Part shown: positions 21,888 through 30,923 of the stretch, in pieces
Position numbering within the stretch: position 1 is the stretch's first letter
Layout of the letters: each line of letters begins with the position of its first letter
Assembly (NCBI GenBank): GCA_019162745.1
Contig: JAFLLC010000234.1
Span: forward strand, 1 to 32,227
Origin: Deltaproteobacteria bacterium
Lineage (GTDB): Bacteria; Desulfobacterota; Desulfuromonadia; Geobacterales; Pseudopelobacteraceae
Direction: 5' to 3'
DNA length: 32,227 bases
Notes under the pieces: generated by a model
Databases searched by the model: none
Seen by the model: the letters and a program-made list of their open reading frames with translations, nothing else
What the model was told of the DNA's origin: nothing
Program-made: the position numbers and the translations under genes

Positions 21888-23681
21888 ATGAATAAACGGT
21901 ATTTTTTAACGGCGGGAACGACCCTGGGAGTGGCAATCCTTGGTGGCGCCATTTTGCTTGGTGGCTGCGGCAGCGACAGCTCACAGGTTGTAGCGGACAA
22001 GAGTGTTGCTTTTACCGCTGTCAAAGCGCCTGAGACTGAAATCGAAAAACAATCGATTCTTGCCTCAAACAAGGTTACGATTAACGGTAAAGAGTATGCG
22101 ATAGGCTTCAACACCATCATGCGCAGTGGTGAAGTGATCGGAGGTGGAACGTTCGGGCTGCTCAAGGATAAGGACGGCAATTCGATTCGGGGAACTGATG
22201 GCGCACCCTACATTTCCAACTCAAATGATTTTTCTTCACTCCTGACCGGCAAGACTGATGGCAAGCTGTACATGGTTTCCCACTTTGAAGAGTCACCGGG
22301 TGCCATGTATGTTACTGAACTGAACCAGGATAAGACTACCGGCAAGCTGACTCCGGTGCAGACAAAAAACATTGATTACAGCAGTTTTGGCGGCGGCTGG
22401 GTGCACTGCGCAGGTAGCGTAACTCCTTGGGGCACTCATCTGGGTTCCGAAGAGTATGAGCCGGATGCGCGTAAAGTGAATGCCACTACTGGTGCATTAG
22501 CCAGTTACGACAATTATCAGGCGCTGTACTACGGTCTGAATCCCAGCGACACAACGGCAGGTGTGTTTACGAATGCCGGCCTGAACGCCTACAATTACGG
22601 TTGGCAGATCGAAGTAAAAGTCAACAGCTTCAGTGACATCACCTCTACCAAACATTATTCTATGGGACGGGTGGCCCACGAACTGGGTTATGTCATGCCC
22701 AACAAAAAGACCGCCTACATTTCTGATGACGGCGCCAACGTTGGCTTGTTCCGCTTTGAAGCGGATACGGCCGAAGACCTGAGTTCCGGCGAACTGTTCG
22801 TTGCCAAGTGGACCCAGACCGCCAGCACCACTGGCGGCAGCGCCGACATCTCCTGGATCAGCCTGGGTAAGGCCAGTGATGCCGATATCAAGGCCTTTAT
22901 CAACCTGGGTATAACCTTCAACGATATCTTTGAGACGGCAACTCCCGACGCCAGTAATGCCTGTACAACAGGATTCAGCGTTATCAACACGACTGCCGGT
23001 TTGGAGTGTCTCAAGCTGAAACCCGGCATGGAAAAGGCTGCTTCCCGCCTTGAAACCCGCCGGTATGCCGCCATGCTGGGTGGTACCACCGAGTTCAACA
23101 AGATGGAAGGGATCACGCTCGATCCTGACACCAGAACCATGTATCTGGCCATGTCAGTGGTCAGTAAAGGCATGAAGGATAACGATGCCAGCTATGACAA
23201 AGGCGGCCCCAACCATATCAAGCTGCCTGAAAACGTCTGCGGCACGGTGTATGCGCTGACGCTGGATAGCAACTACATTGCAACCAAGATGTACGGTGTG
23301 GTTTCGGGTACAAAAACCAGCTATGCAGCCGACAGCCCGTATGCAGCAAACACCTGTGACATCAATGGCATCTCAGAACCGGACAACATTACCTTTATGC
23401 CGGGTTATAAGACCCTTATCATCGGCGAGGATACCGGCAGACATCAGAACGACATGATCTGGTCCTACAATGTCGCCTCCAAGACGCTGACCCGTATCCA
23501 GACCACCCCTTACGGTTCAGAAACAACTTCTCCCTATTTCTACCCCAACATCAACGGCTGGGGATATCTGATGAGCGTTATTCAGCATCCCTACGGTGAA
23601 TCGGATCAGAGTCATTTGCCAGCAGCTGAAGCTGCACGAGGCTATACCAGCTACCTTGGTCCATTCCCTGCAATGAACTAA
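21888..23681 (+). CDS. PhoX-family (DUF839) lipoprotein phosphatase
   Basis: The 597-aa protein has a lipobox ILLGGC (Cys27), so it is a lipoprotein rather than a classic Tat-exported PhoX. Family motifs are in order: CAGSVTPWGTHLGSEEYE (about residue 175), MGRVAHELGYV (about 260), YISDDGANVGLFRF (about 280), MEGITLDPDTRTMYLAMS (about 405) and EPDNITFMPGYKTLIIGED (about 500). These supply the Ca/Fe ligands of the beta-propeller alkaline phosphatase PhoX. A TGGAGGT ribosome-binding site precedes the ATG. It is followed, after a 17-bp hairpin, by a cytochrome lipoprotein on the same strand. Phosphomonoesterase activity is expected but unproven for lipoprotein members of this family. Confidence 0.83.
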   Translation: MNKRYFLTAGTTLGVAILGGAILLGGCGSDSSQVVADKSVAFTAVKAPETEIEKQSILASNKVTINGKEYAIGFNTIMRSGEVIGGGTFGLLKDKDGNSIRGTDGAPYISNSNDFSSLLTGKTDGKLYMVSHFEESPGAMYVTELNQDKTTGKLTPVQTKNIDYSSFGGGWVHCAGSVTPWGTHLGSEEYEPDARKVNATTGALASYDNYQALYYGLNPSDTTAGVFTNAGLNAYNYGWQIEVKVNSFSDITSTKHYSMGRVAHELGYVMPNKKTAYISDDGANVGLFRFEADTAEDLSSGELFVAKWTQTASTTGGSADISWISLGKASDADIKAFINLGITFNDIFETATPDASNACTTGFSVINTTAGLECLKLKPGMEKAASRLETRRYAAMLGGTTEFNKMEGITLDPDTRTMYLAMSVVSKGMKDNDASYDKGGPNHIKLPENVCGTVYALTLDSNYIATKMYGVVSGTKTSYAADSPYAANTCDINGISEPDNITFMPGYKTLIIGEDTGRHQNDMIWSYNVASKTLTRIQTTPYGSETTSPYFYPNINGWGYLMSVIQHPYGESDQSHLPAAEAARGYTSYLGPFPAMN

Positions 23682-23715
23682 GCAAACCCGGCTGTTGGGC
23701 AGACTCTAGCCCGCC

Positions 23716-23752
23716 ACACGGGGGAGACACGCATGGCGTGTCTCCCCCGTGT
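23716..23752 (+). other. Perfect 17-bp hairpin between the PhoX-like and cytochrome genes
   Basis: Seventeen-base perfect arms (23716-23732, 23736-23752) are separated by only ATG; the stem is GC-rich and there is no T-run. It probably acts as an intercistronic stabiliser or attenuator, setting the PhoX-like transcript higher than the cytochrome transcript. An in-frame GTG inside its 3' arm (23749) is not used as the start. Confidence 0.8.
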
Positions 23753-23772
23753 CGATCCAGAGAAGGAGTACA

Positions 23773-26700
23773 ATGATGCATACTATCAGACGTAACGGGG
23801 TGATGGTCCTTATGCTTTTAATGGCCGGGTGCGGAGGGAGTAGTTCCTCCTCTACAGTCAAGGCTACGGCAGGTGCCGCAATGGACCTGCGCTCAAAAAC
23901 CATGTTCAATGAGGCCGCTTACATCCCCTCCATGTGCTGGACAAAAACCGAGGGAAGCGACGGTATAGTTCACAACCCCTGTTTCAGTTGCCACACCAGA
24001 TCTACGGAACCCAATTACAGTAATGACCAGGATTTGCAGTTAAGCTATGTCTTTCCCGAGTACGCCAGAACCAACCGCTGGACCAACCTGTTCAAGTCCC
24101 GTACCACACAGGTTGCGGCCATCAGTGACAGTGATATTCTCAGCTATGTACGTACCAGCAACTACCTTGGCGTAAACAACGCCATCATTCCTGCCTTACT
24201 CCTCAAATCAGTTCCCAAGGGATGGGATTTTAACGGTAACGGCATCTGGGACGGCTATACGCCTGATGCCTTTTTCAGCTTTGACAGCGAGGGGTTTGAT
24301 AAGACCCCTGCAGGCGCTTATACCGGCTGGCGCGCCTTTGCCTATGCTCCGTTCCTCGGCACCTTCTGGCCCACCAACGGCTCCACCGACGATGTGTTGA
24401 TCAGGCTGGGCAGTGCTTTCAGAAGTAATGCTGCTGGGACATTCGACCTGACGGCCTACAAGATCAATCTCGCCATTGTCGAGGCTCTGATCAAACGCAC
24501 TGATGTGGCGATAGCAGCGGTTGATGAGAAACCATACGGCGTTGACCTTGACAAGAACGGAGCACTTGGAACCGCAACCAAAATAAAATATGACTGGGCA
24601 CCGTTGGAAGGCAGGAATATGTCGTTTGTGGGCCAGGCGAGCCTGCAGCAGGCAGCGGGCAGCATCCACCTGGCAGCAGGACTGTTTCCTGAAGGGACCG
24701 AATTTCTGCATAGCGTGCGCTATATCGACGTTACCGGCACCGGTGAGATCGCCATGGCGGCGCGCATGAAGGAACTGCGCTATGCCAAGAAGCGGTCATG
24801 GCAGAACTACCCTGAGCTGCAGATGGCTGCCGGTGCCGAGGTTAAGGAAAAATATGATTTTCCTGATCGTCTGTCTGTCTTTGTGGGTGATGTCGAGCAG
24901 GGGCTCAGTAACGGCCAGGGTTGGGTCTACCAGGGATTTATCGAAGACAGCGGCGGTGACCTACGGCCCCAGACATATGAAGAAACCGTCTACTGCATGG
25001 GCTGTCATAGCGGTCTGGGGATTACCACTGACGGTATTTTCTCCTTTGGCAGAAAAAAAGATGCCGGTGATTTCCGGAGCGGATGGTATCACTGGAGTCA
25101 GAAAGGGCTGAAAGGTAGCATCGAGCCCACGATCGAGATCGAAGGCGCCGGAACATACCATGAGTACTCCTTCTATCTGATGTATAACCGCGCCGGTGAT
25201 GAGCTGCGTGAGAATACAGAGGTATATGAGAAGTTTTTCAGCCCGGCCGGTGTTGTCAAGGCTGATATGCTCAAACAGCTCCATGATGATGTCACGCTTC
25301 TGTTGAACCCCTCCCCCCAGCGGGCACTGTTGCTGAACAAGGCGTACCAGAGCATTGTCAGCGAGCAGAGCTTTATCTATGGCCGGGATGCAACCATAAC
25401 CCCTGCCGTTAACGTTCATAAAACTGTTGAATATGGCCAGAGTACCAAAATCAGCAAGGCAGTCAACACTCTGAGTACCGCCAGCCGTTTCAATGCTGCC
25501 CGCATTGCGGCAGATACCTCATTGACATTGCCGGCAACATCTGCAGCTAATTCCGTTGCGGTAACCGGGGCGGGCATGGCCGGTCCGGATGGCAGCGTCT
25601 ACTCCGTTGCCACAGACGGCCTGATCTACAAAAGCAGCTACAGTATGCAGGGGGTTGCCTTTCCCTTCCCGGATCGTCTGACCCTGCCGGTACAGACAAT
25701 TGTACCGCTGAAAACCATCGCTTCCTGCTACACCTGCCACCGGATCAGCTACAATGTACCGGCTGAAAACCTCTCAGGACGGAGTCTGTACACTGCTCCT
25801 GTCATCGGTGGTACTGAAAACGGCAAGCTGACACGGCTCACCGATTCTGCTGAAAGCGACCTCAATCCCCGCTGGAGCCCGGACGGAACCAGAATAGTCT
25901 ACGTTTCCGGTCCTCCGGGCAGCTCGCACCTTTGGGTGATGAACAGTGACGGCAGCAACAAACGCCAGCTGACCACTGCCGCAGGGATGCAGGCCTGGCC
26001 GGAATGGAGCCCGGACAGCAGCCGTCTGCTTTACTGGGAATACAACGCAACATCCAAACGCTATGCCATCAGGAGTATCAAATCTGACGGCAGCTTTATC
26101 ATCACCCTGGCTGAAACAACCAATGTCCTTGAACGTCCGGTCTGGCGGCCCGATGGCCAGTATACTGCCTATGCGGAGGAACGTGACGGAAACTGGGATC
26201 TGTGGGTAAGCAAAAGCGACGCCTCAAAGAGCTGGCGGATGACCAGTTCGGCAGACATGGATACCAGTCCGCTCTGGAGCCCGGACGGGACAAAAATTGC
26301 CTATAAGACAGCCGCAACAACCGGCAGCTACAACCTGACAGAAGAGAACATCATCAGCGTTGCAAACGGCTTTGATGCGCCAACCATCTACACCTGGAAC
26401 GGCCCCCAATCAATCCAGATGAGTGGCTGGAGTCCTGACGGCACCATGATCGCCTATACAGCCGAAGCGGTCTCCGGCATATCAGGTAAAGACCGGATCA
26501 GTTATCTGGTGGCACTATCGGAAGTTACCCTTACCGGGTCAACGGCACAGGCTGCCAATTCGCAGGTGCTTTCAGCTGTTACATTGGGAGACCGGGGCGC
26601 TCTGTTCTCGCCGGACGGCAGCATGGTGGTGTTCTGGGGCTGGGATCAATCGTACCGGGCCGTACTCTGGCTCTATGATGTATCAAGTAAAAACGTGCGA

Positions 26701-26817
26701 AGGCTTACCACAGAAGGGTTTGACTATAACCCGCGCTGGAGTCCGGACAGCAAGAAGATCGTGTTTGAATCAAACCGGGGAGGCGACCCCGACATCTGGG
26801 TGATGCCTGTGGAGTAA
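23773..26817 (+). CDS. Triheme c-type cytochrome lipoprotein with C-terminal TolB-like propeller
   Basis: From ATG 23773 (AAGGAG 4 nt upstream) the protein has 1014 aa. The leader ends in LLMAGC (lipobox), so it should be anchored in the envelope, possibly at the outer membrane. Three CxxCH heme-binding motifs occur: CFSCH (about residue 70), CMGCH (about 408) and CYTCH (about 652). From about 690 to the end there are seven WSPDG/D-type repeats (e.g. RWSPDGTRIVYVS, EWSPDSSRLLYW, RWSPDSKKIVFES), a TolB/PD40 beta-propeller. The hemes are widely spaced, unlike compact multiheme wires. It fits extracytoplasmic electron transfer in a Geobacter-like organism. Partner proteins are unknown; the upstream PhoX-like lipoprotein is the obvious candidate. 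Confidence 0.87.
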   Translation: MMHTIRRNGVMVLMLLMAGCGGSSSSSTVKATAGAAMDLRSKTMFNEAAYIPSMCWTKTEGSDGIVHNPCFSCHTRSTEPNYSNDQDLQLSYVFPEYARTNRWTNLFKSRTTQVAAISDSDILSYVRTSNYLGVNNAIIPALLLKSVPKGWDFNGNGIWDGYTPDAFFSFDSEGFDKTPAGAYTGWRAFAYAPFLGTFWPTNGSTDDVLIRLGSAFRSNAAGTFDLTAYKINLAIVEALIKRTDVAIAAVDEKPYGVDLDKNGALGTATKIKYDWAPLEGRNMSFVGQASLQQAAGSIHLAAGLFPEGTEFLHSVRYIDVTGTGEIAMAARMKELRYAKKRSWQNYPELQMAAGAEVKEKYDFPDRLSVFVGDVEQGLSNGQGWVYQGFIEDSGGDLRPQTYEETVYCMGCHSGLGITTDGIFSFGRKKDAGDFRSGWYHWSQKGLKGSIEPTIEIEGAGTYHEYSFYLMYNRAGDELRENTEVYEKFFSPAGVVKADMLKQLHDDVTLLLNPSPQRALLLNKAYQSIVSEQSFIYGRDATITPAVNVHKTVEYGQSTKISKAVNTLSTASRFNAARIAADTSLTLPATSAANSVAVTGAGMAGPDGSVYSVATDGLIYKSSYSMQGVAFPFPDRLTLPVQTIVPLKTIASCYTCHRISYNVPAENLSGRSLYTAPVIGGTENGKLTRLTDSAESDLNPRWSPDGTRIVYVSGPPGSSHLWVMNSDGSNKRQLTTAAGMQAWPEWSPDSSRLLYWEYNATSKRYAIRSIKSDGSFIITLAETTNVLERPVWRPDGQYTAYAEERDGNWDLWVSKSDASKSWRMTSSADMDTSPLWSPDGTKIAYKTAATTGSYNLTEENIISVANGFDAPTIYTWNGPQSIQMSGWSPDGTMIAYTAEAVSGISGKDRISYLVALSEVTLTGSTAQAANSQVLSAVTLGDRGALFSPDGSMVVFWGWDQSYRAVLWLYDVSSKNVRRLTTEGFDYNPRWSPDSKKIVFESNRGGDPDIWVMPVE

Positions 26818-26897
26818 CGGCATGCTGCAACCATCCGGTGCTGGTACCAGTAGGTATGTTACCGTATAACGCACACTTTGCCAACACGGCACACCGT

Positions 26898-26918
26898 TGT
26901 AACCGGTACTCTGTTACA
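26898..26918. promoter_or_regulatory. TGTAAC-N9-GTTACA inverted repeat
   Basis: A six-base inverted repeat (26898-26903, 26913-26918) sits about 30 nt upstream of the small gene at 26950. It is a possible operator, and its TACACT half could also be a -10 box. Confidence 0.35.
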
Positions 26919-26949
26919 CTTTCATCACACGATCCGAGGGGAGACCATC

Positions 26950-27177
26950 ATGAATACTTCACATCACAATGCGAACATTCTTACCAACACCGCTATTTCA
27001 GCCTTGAAAAATGCCTATCACGAATGCAGTGACAGTGCGGCAAAAGAATCGATTGTTGCCGCGTCAAAAGCGATAATCCAGTTGTACCATGACCTGGATA
27101 ATGAATATAACCGCCATGACAACACATCTGAAAACGACAGCGCTTTTGATCCGAGTGAGTATTGCGCAGCAGTATAA
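26950..27177 (+). CDS. Hypothetical 75-aa acidic protein
   Basis: ATG 26950 has GAGGGGAG about 6 nt upstream. The protein (MNTSHHNANILTNTAISALK onward) is helical and acidic, ends DPSEYCAAV, and has no recognised domain. The frame is open upstream to 26878 without supporting signals. It heads a small group with the zinc-ribbon gene at 27207. Confidence 0.6.
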   Translation: MNTSHHNANILTNTAISALKNAYHECSDSAAKESIVAASKAIIQLYHDLDNEYNRHDNTSENDSAFDPSEYCAAV

Positions 27178-27206
27178 CTTTACCTAATTAATCATGGGAG
27201 GCTGGT

Positions 27207-27374
27207 ATGGACTGTCCAAAATGTAAGGCCAAGATCGGTGTTATGAATCATGAGGTTATTCTTGATTTCACCGTGGTGCAGGGTACACGGTGCATAATAT
27301 GCGGCTACTGGTCGCAGTTATACCCGATGCATAGCCGACCTCAACACATCAGGCAGAGTGAAGTTGTATTGTAA
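27207..27374 (+). CDS. 55-aa zinc-ribbon protein
   Basis: A short gene with a GGGAGG ribosome-binding site about 6 nt before ATG. The product starts MDCPKCKAKIG and later has RCIICGYWSQ, giving two CxxC knuckles about 23 residues apart, a typical zinc ribbon fold. It ends SEVVL. It may bind nucleic acid or another protein; no family is recognised. It lies 29 nt after the 75-aa gene and 79 nt before the chemoreceptor gene. Confidence 0.72.
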   Translation: MDCPKCKAKIGVMNHEVILDFTVVQGTRCIICGYWSQLYPMHSRPQHIRQSEVVL

Positions 27375-27453
27375 CAAGAATATTACCTGCATGAAACATG
27401 TCCGTAACCTTCGTGCGGTATAGTGTCGTAAAACCACCGAGGAAACCGTAACA

Positions 27454-29676
27454 ATGAAAATCAAAACCAGACTCTACATGAGTTCCGCCATCAGCATCCT
27501 TGGTATCATCTGCATCGCTGTTTTAAGTCTGGTAACAATTCTGATGGTCAAAGAAAAGATCACGCAGTTGACCTCCCATTCCACGCCGCTTCAGGTCAAA
27601 ACGGTCCAGTTCCAGCAGGCGGTGGAAAAACTCTCAGCCGATCTGTTACAGCTCGGCCTCGCCCACGACCCCGAAGATGTTAAACAGATATCAACGTCTA
27701 TTACCCACAGCAAGGAGAATCTGGACCGGATCAATGGTGAGATCAGTGCGCTTAAGAAGACACCGATGGACGTCGGCATATTTTCGGAGTTGCACGACCA
27801 GGTGTTGAAGGCTACCGACGAAAAATTCAAGAGTATGGCTGTGTTCAAGGAAGAATCCTCGAAAATCAACGGGGCTATGGCCCGAGTTGACAAGTCGCTG
27901 TCTGAGTTAAAGGATCTCATATCCAGCCTGGTCATCAGCGCCTCACGTCGGGCTGCTACTGCCACCAAGACCCTGAATGCATCGATCAGCGACAGCAGCA
28001 AGGCGCCAGATCTTCTGGCCGATGTAAAAAACTTCCGCAATGAAGTTGACATTGACATACAGATGAACAAGAAGATCAACGTTATTAACGACGACGTGTA
28101 TTCTGTTGGGGTGGATGCCAAACTTCTCGACGCAAAAGCACGCATGATCATGCTGAGCGAAACTCCTGCTGAGCTGGACCGGGCAACTGCCGAAGTGCAG
28201 GTGATCCAGAAGCGCATTGTCAGTAACATGTCCCAGGCCGGCAAGGGGGTCAAGGATATCAAAAGTTCCGGTTACGTCGATGACACCGTGGCGGCTATCA
28301 ACAGCGCGGTTGCCAGCGCCGGCAAATCATTGCGGACCATCAGCGCTTCTCAGCGCAAGGTGCTGGAAAATATGGCTCTGGTTGACAGCTCGGTGTTAAA
28401 AGTCAAGCAGGTGGCCCGTGAGCAGGGACAAAAGAGTGAGGCAAATGTCCAGTCCGCAGCCCAGGAACAACAGGATTTTGTGGCTCTCGTCATCCAGAGA
28501 GTTGACCTGTTTAAAAAACTTTTGTTTGGCGTTTCCCTTGCGGTTATTATGCTGGTGCTGGCCCTGACCATAACGACGACCGTCTGTATTGTCCGCTCTC
28601 TTGCGCGACTGAACAATTCAATCGTGACAATAGCCGAAACCGGCAATTTTACCCACACGGCTGAAGTCAAGAATGATGATGAATTTGCCGTAACTATCAA
28701 AGCTTTCAACAAGCTGCTCGACTCATTTTCGAGAATATTGTCCATGGTTTCGGTGTCGTCAGGCAAACTTACCGGAACTTCACAGGAGTTGACCCACACT
28801 GCTCAGGCAATCCACTCCACAAGTCAGGAACAATCAACCAGCGTTGGACAGGTTGCTTCCGCAGCGGTGGAAATGTCTCAGACCATCGCTCTGGTATCCC
28901 GGAATACCTCCCGAATAGCACACTCTGCTACCGATGCCCGGGAACTGGCGATCAATGGCGCCGATGTGGTGCGCCAGACCGGGCTGGAGGTGCTGGAAAT
29001 AGCCCGAGCAGTGCAAGAGTCCACCCTGGTGATGCAGGGTCTCAACGAGCGATCCCAGCAGGTCGGCGAGATTGTCGATGTCATTATAGAAATTACCGAC
29101 CAGACCAACCTTCTGGCGCTGAATGCCGCCATCGAAGCGGCCCGGGCTGGAGAGCATGGCCGCGGCTTTGCCGTGGTGGCAGATGAGGTGCGCAAACTGG
29201 CTACCAGCACAGCCAAGGCAACCGTCGGAATTACCGAACGGGTCAAAGCCATTCAGGTGGACGCCAGTCAAGCGGTGGTCGCCATGAACAAGAGTTTGGA
29301 GCGAGTTACACGGGGTGTCGAATATGCCGGACAGGCTGGAGACTCACTACAGCAGATTGTTGAGAGTGTCGGCTCCTTACAAGGGATGGCCAGCGAGATA
29401 GCAACAGCCACGGTCGAGCTTTCCACAACGGCTGAACAGATCAGTAAAGACATTGTTGCTATCGAACGTGTTTCGGCAGAGACCGTCAAGGCCGCTGCTG
29501 CGATTGCCGTAGAATCGGATGCCCTGGCCGGACTTTCGGTAGAACTAAAAAAGGAGATCAGCCAGTTCACCCATAATGGACAAAAAGAGCCGGTTTTAAT
29601 CCCGGTGAAAGCGTTGACTCAAGTAGATTCAGGCAGATTACCCTGGATGAAGCCGAATACTAATTATGCAGCATAA
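27454..29676 (+). CDS. Methyl-accepting chemotaxis protein
   Basis: The 740-aa chemoreceptor has TM1 at about residues 8-32, a long helical periplasmic sensor (about 33-350, coiled-coil rich, four-helix-bundle type), TM2 (about 352-377), HAMP (about 378-430) and a cytoplasmic signalling domain (about 450-715). The conserved tip reads [20 protein letters not shown] (about residue 547) followed by [15 protein letters not shown], which binds CheW and CheA. There is no C-terminal NWETF-like CheR tether. GAGGAAA lies about 13 nt before the ATG. The ligand is unknown. No che genes lie nearby, so it joins a signalling array encoded elsewhere. Confidence 0.95.
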   Translation: MKIKTRLYMSSAISILGIICIAVLSLVTILMVKEKITQLTSHSTPLQVKTVQFQQAVEKLSADLLQLGLAHDPEDVKQISTSITHSKENLDRINGEISALKKTPMDVGIFSELHDQVLKATDEKFKSMAVFKEESSKINGAMARVDKSLSELKDLISSLVISASRRAATATKTLNASISDSSKAPDLLADVKNFRNEVDIDIQMNKKINVINDDVYSVGVDAKLLDAKARMIMLSETPAELDRATAEVQVIQKRIVSNMSQAGKGVKDIKSSGYVDDTVAAINSAVASAGKSLRTISASQRKVLENMALVDSSVLKVKQVAREQGQKSEANVQSAAQEQQDFVALVIQRVDLFKKLLFGVSLAVIMLVLALTITTTVCIVRSLARLNNSIVTIAETGNFTHTAEVKNDDEFAVTIKAFNKLLDSFSRILSMVSVSSGKLTGTSQELTHTAQAIHSTSQEQSTSVGQVASAAVEMSQTIALVSRNTSRIAHSATDARELAINGADVVRQTGLEVLEIARAVQESTLVMQGLNERSQQVGEIVDVIIEITDQTNLLALNAAIEAARAGEHGRGFAVVADEVRKLATSTAKATVGITERVKAIQVDASQAVVAMNKSLERVTRGVEYAGQAGDSLQQIVESVGSLQGMASEIATATVELSTTAEQISKDIVAIERVSAETVKAAAAIAVESDALAGLSVELKKEISQFTHNGQKEPVLIPVKALTQVDSGRLPWMKPNTNYAA

Positions 29677-29681
29677 CCTTT

Positions 29682-29705
29682 AGTAGCGGTACCTCAACCG
29701 CTACT
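29682..29705 (+). terminator. Hairpin after the chemoreceptor gene, weak terminator
   Basis: Perfect 9-bp arms (AGTAGCGGT / ACCGCTACT) with a 6-nt loop begin 6 nt after the stop. There is no T-run beyond TT, so termination efficiency is uncertain. Confidence 0.5.
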
Positions 29706-29732
29706 TGCAACCGGAAGCGTTTGTGGTACGCT
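29705..29732 (+). promoter_or_regulatory. Possible promoter for the small gene at 29748
   Basis: TTGCAA (29705-29710), a 16-nt spacer and TACGCT (29727-29732) make a weak sigma70-like promoter. The TACGCTTT block resembles TACACTTT and CACACTTT found upstream of the small genes at 26950 and 17609. Confidence 0.3.
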
Positions 29733-29747
29733 TTAGAAATGGAGTGG

Positions 29748-29948
29748 ATGAATATGTCACATAGGAACTTAACAAAGTATACCGAAATCGGACGCAGGGT
29801 GAGAGAACTTCCAGCGGAAAAGACCAGACCCAGCTATCAATGGGAAGAACTCGTACAAAAAATGTGTGTTTCAGATGACGCCGGGCTGCAAAAAATTGGC
29901 ATTAAAGAACTTGGTGAATTGAACCACAGGTTCCCAAAAATCAACTGA
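29748..29948 (+). CDS. Hypothetical small protein (about 66 aa)
   Basis: A short frame whose ATG 29748 or 29754 follows a GGAG box. The product (MNMSHRNLTKYTEIGRRVRE onward) is basic then helical and ends NHRFPKIN. No family is recognised. It lies 11 nt before the DUF155 gene and is probably co-transcribed with it. Confidence 0.5.
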   Translation: MNMSHRNLTKYTEIGRRVRELPAEKTRPSYQWEELVQKMCVSDDAGLQKIGIKELGELNHRFPKIN

Positions 29949-29959
29949 AAGCAGGATAG

Positions 29960-30781
29960 ATGGAACTATTTACGTTCAAAGCATTTGCCTTCGGCGGTGA
30001 ACTCGACTTAAACCGCTTGGCAGTCAAGCTCGGCATTACCCGCAAATATCGCTGGGAAGAGCCGATGAAGCTCAACCCGGTGACCTTTGCATTAGCTGCC
30101 GGTAATGATACGGAGCGGGTCTATCTCTATTACTTCGGTGGCGTGGTCTTTCTCAACTGTTCCGGTGATCTCATCGCCCGCTTTCTGGACAGCATTCCCC
30201 AGTATGCCGACTCTCTGAAAGGGCAGCTCCAGTTGCCCTATCGTGAGGAATACCGGCTGGAGATCGATCCGGATTGCAAACCGGCCATCGCCAACGATTG
30301 TGCCGTCATGCCCCGCTACAATCTGGCTTTTCTGGATATAATCTGCTTTGTCATCGCCAAATCGGTGGCGCTGGAGCGTATAGAAGAGCGGATCGATGTG
30401 GTTTTCGACGAGGTTGAAGTGCTGATCGCCAACCTTGGACGGGGCAAGTTGGAGTTGCCTGATCGTGATATGGCCCGACTGGCTTCTTCAATCCTCAGCT
30501 TCAAGTTTACCTCCATCGCTCATATCATGGTGCTGGACAAGCCGGATATCACCTGGGACAACCCTGAAGCCGACCGCCTTTATACCACCATGGCCGGCCT
30601 GTTTGAACTGAACCAGCGTTACCTTGAGATCAAGCATAAGTCCGAAACCCTGCTGGACATGACCGATGTGTTCAGCGGCCTTTCCCACGCCCGCCGTGCC
30701 GCACGCCTTGAATGGATTATCATCGTTCTGATCGCCATCGAAATTGTGATTTACGTGATGCAGCTGTGGCGCGGAATTTGA
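29960..30781 (+). CDS. RMD1/YagE-family (DUF155) protein
   Basis: The 273-aa protein matches the DUF155 family (yeast RMD1/Sif2, human RMND1, bacterial YagE). It has the N-terminal VYLYYFGGVVFLN strand region, a central ALERIEERID helix and a C-terminal block (YLEIKHKSETLLDMTDVFSG then RRAARLEWIIIVLIAIEIVI). The last ~20 residues form one transmembrane helix with a short tail, typical of the family. The bacterial role is unknown; eukaryotic relatives support mitochondrial translation and meiosis. An AGGA ribosome-binding site precedes the ATG. Confidence 0.85.
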   Translation: MELFTFKAFAFGGELDLNRLAVKLGITRKYRWEEPMKLNPVTFALAAGNDTERVYLYYFGGVVFLNCSGDLIARFLDSIPQYADSLKGQLQLPYREEYRLEIDPDCKPAIANDCAVMPRYNLAFLDIICFVIAKSVALERIEERIDVVFDEVEVLIANLGRGKLELPDRDMARLASSILSFKFTSIAHIMVLDKPDITWDNPEADRLYTTMAGLFELNQRYLEIKHKSETLLDMTDVFSGLSHARRAARLEWIIIVLIAIEIVIYVMQLWRGI

Positions 30782-30786
30782 GAGTC

Positions 30787-30890
30787 TAGAATAACCATCC
30801 GGATAGCGGCGGCGATAGCCAACTGTCTGCCGCCATGTGATTGGGGCAGTCACTCTTGCTTCGCTGCTATCACTCCATCAGGCTATTCTA
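30787..30890. repeat. Nested inverted repeats between convergent genes
   Basis: TAGAATA (30787-30793) pairs with TATTCTA (30884-30890), GATAGC (30802-30807) with GCTATC (30866-30871), and GGCGGC (30808-30813) with GCCGCC (30829-30834). The helices cannot all stack simply. It may be a bidirectional terminator region; no T-run is present. Confidence 0.3.
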
Positions 30891-30923
30891 ACGACAATTC
30901 TGCATGACCGGCGCTGCGATATT

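Noticed and set aside
21948-21970. Sigma54-like TGG...TTGCT pattern near the start of the PhoX gene
   Set aside because: It lies within the signal-peptide coding sequence and the -24 box departs from TGGCAC; not credible as a promoter.
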